Below are positions 10,622-22,771 of a stretch of 64,000 nucleotides of DNA, one piece after another. The notes beneath the pieces were generated by a model. It was not told where the DNA came from. It searched no databases and saw nothing but the letters and a program-made list of their open reading frames with translations. The stretch spans positions 558,001-622,000 of the forward strand of contig BJKQ01000002.1 in the NCBI GenBank assembly GCA_006538405.1. Direction: 5' to 3'. Every line of letters starts with the position of its first letter. The first letter of the stretch is position 1. This stretch comes from Hansfordia pulvinata. Lineage: Eukaryota > Ascomycota > Sordariomycetes > Xylariales. A program made the position numbers and the translations under genes.

Positions 10622-11800
10622 ATGGACGGCCTCTTCGCCTTCGGGTCCAACGGGTCCGGCCAGCTGGGCATTGGGCACAGGGAAGATGTCTCCGTTCCGA
10701 AGCCCGTGCAGTTCAGCCGCGAGCTCGAAGATGGTGACGATGTCGTCAAGGTTGCCGCCGGCGGGAACCACACCATCCTGCTGACCAGGTCCGGCCGCGC
10801 CCTTTGGAGCGGAGACCCCTCAACTGGCGCCTGCGGGGTCCTCGGCACGGTGTCGCCCAGCGGCGGAAACAGGACCGGCGACAGTCAAGAAGATGCCGCC
10901 GAAGATGCCGCCGTCTTCCGGCCACTGTGCCTCGCCTCCTCCGCCGAGATTGTCGGCGTGGCGCTCGCGGCGTGCACGTGGGACTCGACGGTGCTGGTAG
11001 CGCGCGACAACGGCGGGCGACTGACGCAGGTCTTCGCCCTCGGGGCCCCGGGGAACGGCATCGTGCCACCGGTAGAACCAGGGGAAGAAAACCAGTGGAA
11101 GCCGCTGCCGGAATTTCCTCCGCCGGGCACCGAGATCGTCGATCTGTCGGCTGGATTCCGGCACGTCGTGGCGGTCCTCGATAATGGCGAGGTTTACGGA
11201 TGGGGCGCTGCGCGCAAGGGCCAGCTGGGGCCTATCGACGATGGGGACGGCGGAGAGGGCGGCTCTTCCACTGTCCTCTCGCCGCGCAAGATTCAAGGCC
11301 TGCCCTTCCCCGTCGCCCGCGCCGTATGTTGCCAATACACCTCGTGCTTCCTCGCGGACCCGGGTGACGGCCAGCTGGCGGTGCTGGGCGCCGACAAGTG
11401 GGGGTTGCAGAGCACTGCGCCTGCGTCTGTACCCGACTGGAGGAGTGTGCACGCGAGCTGGGGCGGCATATACGTCCTCAAGTACGATGCCACGGTGGTG
11501 GCATGGGGACGGGACGACCACGGCCAGCTCCCACCACCGGCTGTGCCGCAGCTAGTGGATCTCGTCGCTGGCAGCGAGCATGTCCTGGCCTTGACTGACA
11601 GCGGTGATATCATTGCATGGGGTTGGGGCGAGCATGGCAACTGCGGTCCGTCCACTGATGCCCAGTCTGGAAACGTCAAGGGGCGCTGGAATACGGTTGC
11701 CTCAATGAGTAATCTCCCCGAGGGGTGCTCTATTACTGCTCTTGGGGCCGGCTGTGCCACGAGCTGGATCAATATAGCCTCTGAGGGCGTCTTTCTCTGA
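10622..11800 (+). CDS. ATS1: RCC1-repeat protein, ATS1/KTI13-like
   Basis: Single-exon gene of 392 residues with the seven-bladed RCC1/BLIP-II propeller pattern. Blades open with LFAFGSNGSGQLGIG, EVYGWGAARKGQLG, VVAWGRDDHGQLP and DIIAWGWGEHGNCG. In yeast, Ats1/Kti13 partners Kti11 (Dph3) in diphthamide synthesis and in Elongator-dependent tRNA wobble-uridine modification. The short length, the N-terminal FAFGSNGxGQLG start and the C-terminal AWGWGEHGNCG fit Ats1 rather than nuclear RCC1. The frame is open further upstream, but the ATG at 10622 begins exactly at the first propeller strand. The gene converges with rad9, leaving only 125 bp between stop codons. Confidence 0.85.
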   Translation: MDGLFAFGSNGSGQLGIGHREDVSVPKPVQFSRELEDGDDVVKVAAGGNHTILLTRSGRALWSGDPSTGACGVLGTVSPSGGNRTGDSQEDAAEDAAVFRPLCLASSAEIVGVALAACTWDSTVLVARDNGGRLTQVFALGAPGNGIVPPVEPGEENQWKPLPEFPPPGTEIVDLSAGFRHVVAVLDNGEVYGWGAARKGQLGPIDDGDGGEGGSSTVLSPRKIQGLPFPVARAVCCQYTSCFLADPGDGQLAVLGADKWGLQSTAPASVPDWRSVHASWGGIYVLKYDATVVAWGRDDHGQLPPPAVPQLVDLVAGSEHVLALTDSGDIIAWGWGEHGNCGPSTDAQSGNVKGRWNTVASMSNLPEGCSITALGAGCATSWINIASEGVFL

Positions 11801-11925
11801 AAAGATCAAGCTACATGTGTAGTTGGAACTCATGCCATCTTCTACTAATGCGCCAGAATTTCACGGCTCGGCGACTCATTCCACGTTCATATGTATGGAC
11901 GTGAGAGAGCGCTCTATACACCCGC

Positions 11926-13543
11926 CTAATCGCCAAACAAGCCGAACTTGCGAACGTCGGAAAGCCGCTGAGTGGGCTCAAGTTGCGCATGGCTGTCATC
12001 CTGGTTCGGAGCACCTCCGCGCGAGTTCTGCTGCGCAATCATAGATCTCATATTGATGGAAGGGTTCTGCGAAGTGTCAGCTGCAAGAACTAGGAGGCCG
12101 GGAAGGCAAGAGAATTACCGGTTGACCGCTGTCGCCCCAGCCCATGGGCGCGTCCTCTTCTTCTTCTTCGTCGGGGTTCACTGGTTCCCACTGGTAGTCG
12201 TTATCTTGAGGGACGAACAGCGACTCGGACTGCAGAGTGGCCGGCGGGGGACGCTGTTCAGGACGAGTCACCGAGGGTCGCAGAGCCGGTATCGTTTCGT
12301 GCTGCGGTGCAGCCTGAGCCGCCGTGGGCCGAGGTGTCGGCGCAGCCGTGGGTGCGCGCGAGTTGGCACGACTCACCGCAGCAGAAGCATCGAGCTGCGG
12401 GTTAGGGGCAGCTTTGGCGTTGTTGCGCGTCTTCTTCGCCTTCTGACCTGGAGCGCCACGTTCGCCCACCGTCATCAAGAGAAACTCGCATTTCATCTCA
12501 GGCCCCTCATACGTGAGCTGCATAGGCGCGCCAGGCATGGAGTAACTAGCATTGATATCGGTTCCAAGGAGACCGGCATGTTGCACAATGGCCTTGAAGT
12601 CCTTGACGTTGATGACAATGTGGAGTTTATCTTCGGCGACGTCGAAGCTTTCGAATTCGCCCTGCTCCACGGCGATGGAGGTGTGCAGGGGCTTCTTGAG
12701 GACCTCTATGGGCAATTAGCGCGCAGACGTTGGGAAGGTTGCCGGGACTACCCACGATCGCCGTTGACCACCTTCTCTGTGAAGCAAGTCAGGTTTACAA
12801 CCTCGTCGTCTTCGGCGTGAATGTCGAGGTACTCGATTCCGGGGCCGAAATGCTCCATCAATGACCTCAAGGTACGAGACGAAATGGACCAGTGGTTGTT
12901 GGCCTGCTGCTTGTCGAACTTGGCATGCACCGGCGGGCTGACTTCGAAGGGAAGTCTGTATTTCGTGGTGATACCTAAGCGAGTCAGGACACGATCGGGT
13001 AATTTGCGGTTTCTAGCGGGTGGTACCATTTCTGAAGATGATCCTAGCAACAAAGCGACTCTTTCTTCCCTGCTCGTCCACAATGGCCACTTCGCAGCGG
13101 TCTATGATTGTGTCCTTCTCCCTGTCATGCAGAGCGTCTCCGCTTCTGGGCCTGAAGAGAGAGAGCAGAGCCTGGGCTGGTCAGTCCACGTCAAATAACA
13201 GCCGAAGGGAATCTCGCAGTCGATTTTACCTACCTTGTTGTACAGCTTGCAAAAGAACTTCTCACGGTTCTGCGGCACTCCCTCGAACTGGTATCTAGAG
13301 AAGAATCGGTTGACGGAGAGAGAGAAGCTGGCATAGGCTGACTTTGACAGGTTCAGGGCAGTCAAGACCAGCTGTGGAGGAAAAAGTCAGCTTGGGTGTA
13401 CATGTACACCTGGGAGGTTGGAGACAAACACTGTCTTTCTTAGCCTCGAGGCAGACTTCGTCCCCGAATTTGCTCAAGCAAGCCAGAACATCGCGCAGAG
13501 CGTTGACGCCTTCTTCGCTTAAGGTGAGCCTGAGAACGGGCAT
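11926..13543 (-). CDS. rad9: DNA damage checkpoint clamp subunit Rad9 (9-1-1 complex)
   Basis: Rad9 forms a PCNA-like ring with Hus1 and Rad1 that loads at damaged DNA and activates the ATR kinase. Six exons, right to left: 13543-13430, 13371-13234, 13171-13027, 12974-12756, 12705-12119 and 12066-11926, total 447 residues, all phases consistent. The Rad9 signature is clear: RDVLACLSKFGDEVCLEA, TALNLSKSAYASFSLSVNRFF, ALLSLFRPR, RCEVAIVD, TKYRLPFEVS and HFGPGIEYLDIHAEDDEVV. The C-terminal third is a disordered Ala/Pro/Ser tail ending VRKFGLFGD, as is usual for the phosphorylated Rad9 tail. The last exon is short and easy to miss. The gene diverges from the F-box-like gene with 960 bp between start codons. 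Confidence 0.92.
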
Positions 13544-14503
13544 ATTGAGTAGGTGATGAAGGGTGTGCAAAGACAGGCCGCTTGTCAAACAGATCGGTCT
13601 TTCAACGCCTGTCAGTCTTGGGGACAATCCGTAGGTGCGACACGTGGGCAGAACGGCTGCCGCCACATCGCTGAGGGCGTGATGTCGTACTCAAGGCTTC
13701 CAGCTTGAGCAAATGACAACCGGGCAGCGTTTCGGGGGGCGCTCGGCTCCGAATCGCGAGGTTCAGGCTCCTTCCGTTGCAGTATCTCCAGACGTGCACT
13801 GCGGCTTCCGTCCCAATGACGGGAACGGTGGGGTCTTTTGCCTGCACTTTACGCGGGCGCACTCGACACGGCCGAATAAGCATGGATGGTACCTGATTCT
13901 CCGCGGGCGGTTGCGCGGGCCACGCTTGTACCCCCTTTCTGGCCCCCTCGTGCTGGCGGAACACCGCGCTCGCGACGGGCTGCCACTGTTTAGGGGACGC
14001 TAGGCGCGTCCCCCACCGCATCAAGCGCGTCGCGGGGTATCGCTCTTCCACTTGCCGATTCATACAGTGCACTTACAGTGCGTGAATAGACGACTCTACT
14101 CCTAAGCGAGCCCTGCTCCTCGCCCCATGTGGGCAAATTGAGCACCCTGAGCAGTCGGCCAGCGTGATTTCAGGGCGCAATACAGTGCCAACTTAGTGCG
14201 CGGCCCGACGCGATCGTCTCCAAGCGCTCCGGCCTCGCGGCATCATCGTCATCTCCCTCCACTCCTCGGTCCGCTTTCTGACCAACAAACCGGGCCTTCA
14301 TGTGGCTTTCGACTCTCTCTTGCTGCTCTTTGCTCTGAGTGACGACTCCCGCTCCTCAACGACTCATCGATCGCTCATCGCCTGGCTTGACCCTGGTTCT
14401 CCACGCCCACAGACAGCTCCATCCGCTCAGCTCGTCTTTTATCCAGCCACCTGCCGCTTACAACAGCAGCCCCTCCAGCCCTGGCGGCTGCCTCGGGCCC
14501 CAG
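13544..14503. promoter_or_regulatory. Divergent promoter region between rad9 and the F-box-like gene
   Basis: The 960 bp between two divergent start codons hold both promoters and 5' leaders. The F-box-like gene has an open frame upstream of the chosen ATG, so its leader may contain a short uORF at 14339. No TATA element or RNA gene was recognised. Confidence 0.55.
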
Positions 14504-16302
14504 ATGGCCGTCCCGCCCCTCCCGCAGGACATTCTCCTGCTGCTGTGCGAAGAGCTGGCTTTTCGTCACGACTTCAACACCCTGTTTCGGACTTCTCTCG
14601 TCAGTCGGCGCTTTGCCGCCCTTGCACTCGAGCAACTATATGGGTACGCCGCCGGCTCAGCGTCCACCGCATCAGCTGCCCCTCCCCCCCCTGCCGTTTT
14701 CCAAGCAAAGCTCTGGCCTTATCCCCCATGCTCTTCCGGCTAACTGTCCACCTTAGCATTCAGGAACACTCCTTGCAGAGCTCCGGCGAGAGCGGCAAGC
14801 TCACCTGGGCCCGCCTATGGCGCTCCATCATCCTCTCCAGCATCGGCGAGACAGCCTACCCGTACTGCGCCTACATCCGCGACCTGTCCCTGGGCGGCTC
14901 GTTCCAGGAGTGCATGGCCGACATGCTCAACGACCGAGACACCCGCGACTTCTTCTTCGGCGGGCCCATGGCGTCCTTCTACTACCCCGACGAGTCCTGG
15001 ATGCCGCCGCAGAGCACGAGGAGGGCGCCCCTGCCCCGCCTGGACACGGACGCGACGACGACCCGGTGCGGCGACTCGGTGATCGACTACATCAGCACGG
15101 TGGCCAGCGACACGCAGAAGGCCGTGGCCCTCGAGAGGCTCGAGGCCTACCACGTCCCCACGTCCCAGCTGGTGCATTGGGTCTCGTGCCTCGGCACCCT
15201 CACCACGCTGCAGCTGCGCGACGGCTCCGTGCTGGGCCAACAGGTGGGCGCCGAAATCGCCGAGTCGTGCCCCCGGTTCGCGCACCTCAGCCTGTACTAC
15301 TGCCACGGCCCGTCGGTCGACGAGGACCTGGCGGCCTTCTTCCTCGCGCTGGCCCCGGACAGCCTGCAGAGCTTCCAGGTGCTCAGCAAGAACATCATCG
15401 GCCGACACAGCCTGGGCGCCCTCAACCGCCGCCACGCGGCGTCCCTGCGCGCGCTCAAGCTCGGCTCCCTGTCGGCCGTCGGCGTCAAATCGCTGGGCGC
15501 GCTGCCCGGCTGCACGTCGCTGGCGGTCCTCGAGATCGACAACGAGTACGGCGAGCAGGTCGACGTCGACCGCGCCGAGCTCCGCGCCGTGGCCGACTGG
15601 ATCGGCCGCTGCACCGGCCTGCGCCACCTCGGCCTGCGCGGCGTCCAGAACTCGTTCGCCATCCTCCGCGACGCCCTGGCCTCACCCCGCGTCCGCCTCG
15701 CCTCGCTCAGCATCCAGTTCCTGCGCGGCATCGACGACGACGGCTGCGCCGAGGCCTGGGCCGCCCTCGGCCGCCAGGACCGCCTCGAGAGCTTCACCCT
15801 CGGCGCCCGCCTCCAGGGCCAGGAGCCCCTCATCGTCTCCCTCTACCCGGCCCTCATCGACTCCCTGTGCCGCCTGCGCGCCCTGCGCTACCTCAACCTG
15901 ACCCAGGTCTACGTCCAGGGCGACGAGATCGCCCGCATCGCCGCCTCCCTCCCCGACCTGCGCGAGCTGGCCTTTGGCGGCGAGGTCATCGACGACTCGG
16001 TCCTCGAGTGCATCGCCGACGGCCTGCCCCGCCTGACCTCCCTGGCCATCCACGCCCTCTCCGTCTTCTCCCACGCCGGCCTGCTCCGCTTCGCCGCCCG
16101 CCTGGCCGCCCGCCCCGCCGGCCTGCGCCCCTGGGGCTTCCAGTTCGACATCATGAACCAGATGGGCACCAGCAAGATCGACGACCACGCCAGGGCGGAG
16201 CTGCAGGCTCTCTACGCCCGCGACCTCGGCAGCCGCTTCGACATCATCCACTGGCAGGACCCGGACGAGGAGCACGAATCGGACTTTTCCGACTCGGAGT
16301 GA
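14504..16302 (+). CDS. F-box-like protein with leucine-rich repeats
   Basis: Exons 14504-14643 and 14757-16302 give 561 residues. The N-terminal 45 residues (MAVPPLPQDILLLLCEELA, then FRTSLVSRRFAALALEQLY) look like a fungal F-box, the module that ties substrates to SCF ubiquitin ligases. The rest shows irregular leucine-rich repeats of about 25-30 residues, such as LTTLQLRDGS, LAVLEIDNEYGE, LRHLGLRGVQ, LRYLNLTQVYV and LRELAFGGE. The tail is acidic and ends in DSDSE-type residues. The ATG at 14504 is preferred over one at 14339 because it starts exactly at the F-box. The substrate is unknown. Strong codon bias produces long spurious frames over the same DNA. Confidence 0.85.
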
Positions 16303-16862
16303 AGGGTCGACCTGACATGCACACAGTGTCCTCCACACGGGGGGCTCATTGCGGTCTGGGGCACCACGCTGATGAGACGTTGTTGACGCGCGGCTTTGGG
16401 ACATACGAGACGAAAATGACTGCTTTCCACGAAGGAACGTATGCTGACGACCAAATGAGTTCCGCAATCAAGACCATATGTATATACCAATTGTGCAAAA
16501 AATGGTTGAGAAAGACACAGGTAACCTAGCCCTGTATGTACACGACAATATAACGAATGCGATGTCCTTCTATCTACACGTTGTCCCATTCTCGCAATAG
16601 AGGTAAATTTGTGGCTGATTCTCGAGTTGATAAATCTTGGTATATATGAACTCTTCACCGCGTCTACTCTGACTTCAGACGCCTCTCCACACCGATCACG
16701 GTCAAGAACCGGGCGATCTACCGCGCATTGAAAACAACAACTCCAACCCGTTCCCTGTGGACTATAAGCCAAATCAACCTAGTACAAGATGGCATCTGTC
16801 CAAGATGTCCGTTGGCAGATGGTATAGAAATCAAGCTTTAGCTATGGCAAGCAAACGCGTTC
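16303..16862. other. Convergent 3' region between F-box-like gene and PHO8
   Basis: The two genes converge across 560 bp. The sequence is AT-richer than the flanking exons, as expected of 3' UTRs. No ORF or RNA gene is supported. Confidence 0.6.
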
Positions 16863-18637
16863 TTACTCTCTTGCCCTCTCGACGGCTTCGTGCGATACCC
16901 AATGGTCCTGGGCCTCCTGGACGTGGGTGCCATCAATGGCCGCGACCTTGCTGGCCTTGGTGCTCTTCTCATTCAACTCGCGAGTGACGGCATCGAGGTC
17001 GACGTCCAAGTAAGAGCGCAGAAACTCGCCCACTTGGGTGTTCTCCACGTTGCCGCGGATCGCGTCAGTACCCGGACCACCCGAGCTGTAGATGTTGACG
17101 TCGACAGCGGAGTGGCCGTGGGTGCTCCAACCAATCTGAGCGCGATCACTGATCATGATCGCGAAGGTCTTCTGCGCATCCTCGGGCCGAGAGGCCAGGG
17201 CGCTCAATTCATCGTCACTGGCGTCTGGTATCCCTAGACCAGCAATGACAAGGTTCTCGTTGATCCACCGCTTGAGCTCCTTGATTTCGCCGCCATGGGA
17301 GACCAGTTCCGCGTTGTGTTCGTGAAGCTTGTGGGCCAGGAAAGAGGTTGAAGCAGAGGCATTGGCAAGCACGGAAGGGTACCACAGGTATTGCGGGTAG
17401 TCGGCATGGAGCTCTGCAACATGGTTAGAAATTTCCTTTGCAGGAGAAGTGGTGAGACTCACGCTTCGCGATGGAAAGACCCCCGGTCTCGTGGTCGCTC
17501 GTGGACACCATGACGCCCTCATTCTTGGAATTGTCGAGGAAGTCGAGCACCGTCTTGACAGTCTTGTCGTACTCGAGAACCTCCCAGACCTGGGCAGCCG
17601 GGTCGTTGCTGTGTCCGGCGTGGTCAACTCTGCTGCCCTCTATCATAAGGAAAAAGCCGCGATCACTGTCGGCAGTGGCTTTTTCGAGCGCCCTCAGAGC
17701 TGTGGTGGCCATTTCATTCAAGCTGGGGTAGATGTCGTTCATGTTTCTCCGGTCGAGCTCGTAGGGAATGTCGGTCTCGGCGAAAAGGCCCATCATCGGC
17801 AACGGCACGTCCTTCTTACCCTCCCACAGCTCGTCAAAGGCAGCCCGGCTATCCATGTAGTTCCATCCGTACTTCTCCTGGGCAATCTTGACGCCGTCGA
17901 TGTCATCGCTTCGGCAACTGCCTTCGGTGGTATTGGGCAGGAAATGGCAGCGGCCTCCGCCAAACATGAGGTCGACAACTCGGTCCAGAGGGCCCTGGCC
18001 GAGCTGCTGGAGCGCGATCTCGTCCTCCTGAGACCGGTAGTCGACATGGCTAGAGAAGCAGGCGGGGTGTGGCATCTGTGATGTCGGTGGTGACCACGAG
18101 GCCAGTCATGTAGCCGGCGCGCTTGGCGGCTTCGAGGACGGTGCCGCAAGGGGAGTGGTCGGGGAGGATGCTGATGGCGCCGTTGTAGCTCTTCTTGGCG
18201 CAGCTGAAGGCGGTGGCGCCGGCGGCACTGTCGGTGACGAGGGACGAGTTGCTGCGGGTGCGGCTGGAGCCCCAGAAGTGCTTGTCGAGGGTCAAGACGT
18301 CGGAGAAGTCAAGGCCCTCGGTGTATTGCCTGAAGCTGCGGGTCAGGGACAACGAGGCCGGCCCCATGCCGTCGGACACCATGAAGACGAGGTTGCGCTT
18401 GCCATCGGGCTGGGCTGTGTTGTTCTGGGAGGCACGCGAAACCCAGATGGCGAGGACGAGAACGGCTGCGGTGGCCAGCAGAGCCCAGATGAAGAGCAGT
18501 GCCTCTCGCAAGGGGAGAAGCCAGGCGCTGCGGGAGCGCGAGCCAGCGCGGGGCGTTGGGGAGCTGGAGCCGGCGACGGCATCGTCTTCCCGGTCGTCGG
18601 CCAAGAGAGGCGTCCTAGAGCTGGCCTGTTTGCCCAT
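16863..18637 (-). CDS. PHO8: Vacuolar alkaline phosphatase, PHO8-type (one apparent frameshift)
   Basis: Type II membrane phosphomonoesterase of the vacuole. Exons 18637-17463 and 17413-16863 give 574 residues once a single extra base is removed. Residues 47-67 form one transmembrane anchor after a basic cytosolic tail. Metal and active-site motifs are complete: VFMVSDGMG (Asp89), VTDSAAGATAF (nucleophile Ser137), GSRVDHAGHSND, STSDHETGG and STHGHSAVDV. In the conserved TDITDATPACFSSHV segment the frame shifts at a run of four C on the coding strand (18064-18067 on +) and would hit a stop a few codons later. One C fewer restores the family sequence exactly. With every catalytic residue kept, a sequence error is likelier than a dead gene. 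Confidence 0.9.
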
Positions 18638-21600
18638 GACCAGGGGTGTTAATCAACTGTAGATTCGGGCGTCCCGGGTCACGGTGGCAAAAGTGACGAG
18701 AGCCGAGGGCAAAGGGTATGTGATGATCGAAGGGCGACTTGGGGGGTGTTGCATTGGGGGCAACTCACCATGGCGGCGGACGAGGGCTGTGAAATGCGAA
18801 ATCGCTAGGTGCTGAAGGGCATATGTGTCTTGGGGAAAGAAGCGAGCCCCAAGACAAGACAACGCAGTGGATGAAAAGAGAGGACAAGCGGCCTGGCTGG
18901 GTCGCAGAATCACGAGTCGTGAAGAAGAAAGGCGAGGTTGGACCTCCAGGCCGGAGCAGCGGCACCTGTACGAGTATCATCCAATCCAGGTACATACAGC
19001 CGAGACCGTGACGGCCTCTGGCTGCCTGACGTGCCCGCCCGCAATCGTTCTGGGGCGGACGGCATGTGCTTGCGGGATACCCGTACCGATACAGGAAGAT
19101 AAGAAAGTTGTGGCGTGTTGTGTCGCTCTGGCAGGTGAGATCCAGGTACTGTGTACAGAGCCCTGGTCATTCCTCCAGCAGGGCTCCAGCTACTCCGTAC
19201 TCCGTATAGCCCTGGAGCTGTGGGGTTAGCCCTGATAGGGACTAGCGTGACCGCTCGCAGGCACGAGCAGGCGCCCGGGCGCTGCCAGGACCGCTGAAAG
19301 ACGGCCTGAACACGGCCTAGGTCAGGGCAGCTGACGCGCTCCAGCTCCCCACTTGCCGCAAGGGGCCCTTCACATGACGTCGCCGTGCCAGACCCCTACC
19401 GCGCACCACCTCCCCACCTGCGCATCGCCAGACCCAGACATCGGTCACACAGGCGCTCAGCATCACCTCTTTCCCAGCAGTGGCAGTGCCGGACCTTGTC
19501 TTAGACTCTTCACAACCATCGCACATCACTTCAATTTGGACACAAGCGGCTTCATGGCCCTCTGACGGCCAGTTTCGAGGCAGAGCCGCGTCCCAGCCGC
19601 GTCCCAACCACACTGGCGGCCAGCCTCACCCGTGTTTCGCTGTCTCTTAATTTCAATACACTGCGTGGCTTTCAGTGGTTGAATAAGGGACTATTTATTC
19701 GTATACGCATAGGACCACTCGAAACTGACCAAGTCTTGTGTCTTTATAGAGATGAGCTCGGTTTAAAGTATGGAAACTGGTGCCATGCCGAGCCGTTGTG
19801 AGGATCCGGCTGGGCCCAGATTGACGATCGCCAAAAGAGAAACTCCAGGGCACGACACTCTGGCTTTGGGGTCGGCTCTGTATGCTTAAAGAGCCGGTCA
19901 TTTCTAGCCGGACTTGAAATCACATCAACGTACCACGTCAGTCGAACGACGCCTCCGCTCTGGCCTGAGCGACGCCAGTGCATAGACAGCTACGACAACG
20001 TGCGCGCCGAATGGGAGAGCCCGAGACACTTAACGGAATTCCACCCGCCGCTGACAACAACGAATTACGGCTAAATTGAAATTGACGGACTCGGCCTCTG
20101 GCGGGGCTGGTGTGATGTGTGCTGTACGCTGCGCGATTGTGCCCATGAGTATAGGCAACTCTTCCTGGGTGATTCACGATCTTACGGTGCTTTGACATAC
20201 CTGGACACCACGTTCTCGGGCACCCTGCTGAGTGTGTTTCTGTTCTCAGGCCTCTGGTGCATGTGAGGGCGCATAAGAGCGCGCGGACACACGAGAAGAA
20301 TTCCGGGGCAGCTCTCAGAATGAGAAGCCGCCGCGGGCCAGAGGGACTCTAGGGCGGCTCTACGAACAGAGATCGCGGCCGCCGCGCTCGAGTTGGCGAC
20401 CTACTGCCCTTTACTAGAGGACGAGACCGGCGGCTCAGCACGGTCGCTGTAGTGCCATGTGGCGCGTCAGGCCGGGCAAGTCCGCAACTCGTGAAATGTA
20501 GGTGACAGCAGCTGCTGGACGGTGTCAGACGCCGAACACGCAAAGACAGCAGCGCGAGACGAAGGCCATGGAAGCAAGCATGGTCTCGGTGACGTGACGA
20601 TCCTTTCAGTCCTTATGGAGGCTACTGCACTCGAGCATCGTGGAAGTGGCATCTCAGGCTTGCGGGTCGCTTCGGCACGCCCTCGTGGAAAACGTGAATG
20701 ATCGCCACCAGATGTAAAGACACACATAGGCACGTGTCTCTCTATTCTCTTTTCTCTTGGGGGTTGTAGCGTATCCACCCACCACCGTCCCTTTTTTCGA
20801 CGGGGAGTCAAATACCGGATGCCGAAGCGCCCCAGATAAGAAGCGCTCGCCACAGCGATCTATCTTGTCTGCCACAACGGTGTCTTGGGCGACTCGCGCT
20901 TCAAGGCCGGCCCCTGAACCCGGAATCTGGTTTTTTTTCAGAGGTATGTAGTGGTTAGCATGAGGCGGCGATGGCCACGGGGGAGGGGCTGGGGGCTTAT
21001 CCCCTCCGGAAAATTGCCAAGGGGGCCTCGGGGCGCGCAGGAAGAGTAATAGTCCGAGATATTGGTGCGAGCTGCAGTGTTGTACGTTGGTAAGAGCCTG
21101 GCGCCATTCCTTTGCTTTGTCCTGCGCTTCGTTTGAATGGGGGGGGGGGGGGGGGCGTTGTGGCCACCGCGGCGGCGAGTTGCCGCCCCCTCGCGCTGGT
21201 CTGAATCGGCCGGAAAGGGGGGACAGGCATGGGCTCATGACAGGACTGAACCGGCTGTAATGCGTCGCGTCTGGAACCTGATTCAGCCAGAATTGAGTAC
21301 ACGACGCGGCATGGCCATTATGACTCTGGGTTTTGGTGCTAGGTGCCAAGTGTGCCCGGCTCAGCCAAGCTCTTTCGAATGTGGCTTCAGTACCACCCAC
21401 CTGCGTAGTGCGCTTTCGAGGGTCCATAGGCCGAGCAATTGTCCCATCAGTGACAAAACAAGCGCAGGTATAGAGAAGCAAAGGTCTGCAGGTGTAGGTA
21501 GGTTCCATACCCATGTACGAGTAGGTACCTTACTAATTGTGACATGAGTCTAACGTCTCTCAACAGCAGCAGTTACGTGTGGGAAGGTGCGATCGTGAAG

Positions 21601-22771
21601 AGGGGTAGTTAGGCGGAAATGGGCTGCCTGGGCTAACCGGCAAACCCTCCCTTCTACACTTCATTTTTCGCTATCAATACAGCTATTTGCTTCCACCCTC
21701 TATACAAGTACATCAAATCTTTTCACCTACTCCTTGTGGGGCCACTGGTCCCCCATCAGCGCCTTTATAACGGGAAACTCAAGACGATGGCCCGCGACAG
21801 CACAGCCTTACCAATCGGACGGGTTGCAGAGTTCAGAGACTCTTTTCTTCTTTTTTTATCTTGTGGGGGACGCATTCCAGTCTGCGGCCGATGACGGGGA
21901 CTCTGCTGTGGGGGTTTGCCAGAATGCAAATTGCCGCCGCCCCTGGAGCCTTGGCCAGTCCTCGACGTCGCCACGCCAGCTTTAGAACGGGAAGGAGGCG
22001 AATGACAGGGGCTCAGCACGGATTATCGCTCAGCTCCAGAGGTCTCACGGCAGATCCAACCACTCCGACCTACCTAGACACGTGCCTGGCCTGAGCTAGC
22101 GACAGAGGTGCTTACCGCGGTGTGGCCGATCTGGGATGCGGCAGTTGAAAGAAGATGGATTTGCCAGATTGGCTGAGATTGAGTGTGTATCTGGTAAGCC
22201 AGATAAGGCAAGTAAGAGGTAAATACCTAGTTGGACGCCCCGGCCGAGTCCAACAGTCACGCCACGGCGCGGCCGCCGTGCTTTGCGACGTGCCGGCCTG
22301 GGCTTATTACATATTGCTGCAGCTCGATTACGAAGAGCCCAGCCTGCCTGGTGGGTTTCGGTTTTCTTTGCCTTTCAATCCTTTCTAAGCTCGTCGCTGA
22401 TGTCCGAGCCGGTGGCCAGCGCCAATGTTGGGACCCATACGCGGAGGCGTCGACCGAACCACACAAACAAATAGACTCGGGACGTCGGGCCCTGCCGATA
22501 GAAAGCCTTAGCCCAGCCGGACTGCTCAACGCTGAATCACCTGACGGGGTGTCAAGGCTGATCTGAGAACACCCTTCCTCCCACTGTGGGATTCGACATA
22601 TCGGTTGGGTTGCTGTCGTCACCTCACACCAACCGCTACTGGCGTCAATATACCTACTCGGGACGGTTTCTCCCTCCTCGACTTCTTGAAGCGAACACGC
22701 GCACGTGTGAACCCCACCGAGGCCACGACACGAAACGACACGAGACGCAAACGCGTAAACGCCGCACGCGA
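18638..22771. other. Large gene-free interval (4.1 kb)
   Basis: No ORF here has a recognisable domain, and the longer ones (18825-19229 on +, 20654-21514 on -) are compositionally odd. The left end is the PHO8 promoter and the right end that of the TAP-like hydrolase. The interval contains a G17 run, two TACGAGTA octamers (18969, 21515) and TACCTA/TAGGTA words near 21530. Small or multi-exon genes without homologues cannot be excluded. Confidence 0.55.
21139..21155. repeat. G17 homopolymer
   Basis: Seventeen consecutive G occur in intergenic DNA. The run is outside any supported gene. Confidence 0.85.

Noticed and set aside
14817..16529. 570-codon frame in the F-box/LRR gene
   Set aside because: It is a Pro/Arg/Gly-rich shadow of the real frame; the LRR frame has proper repeats, a splice-consistent start and a normal stop.
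16863..18637. PHO8 considered a pseudogene
   Set aside because: Only one single-base shift breaks it, in a homopolymer, and every catalytic motif is conserved, so a sequence error is more likely.
20654..21514. 286-codon minus-strand ORF in the 4.1-kb interval
   Set aside because: It crosses a G17 run, has Pro/His-rich composition, no domain and no signal peptide, so it is not supported as a gene.
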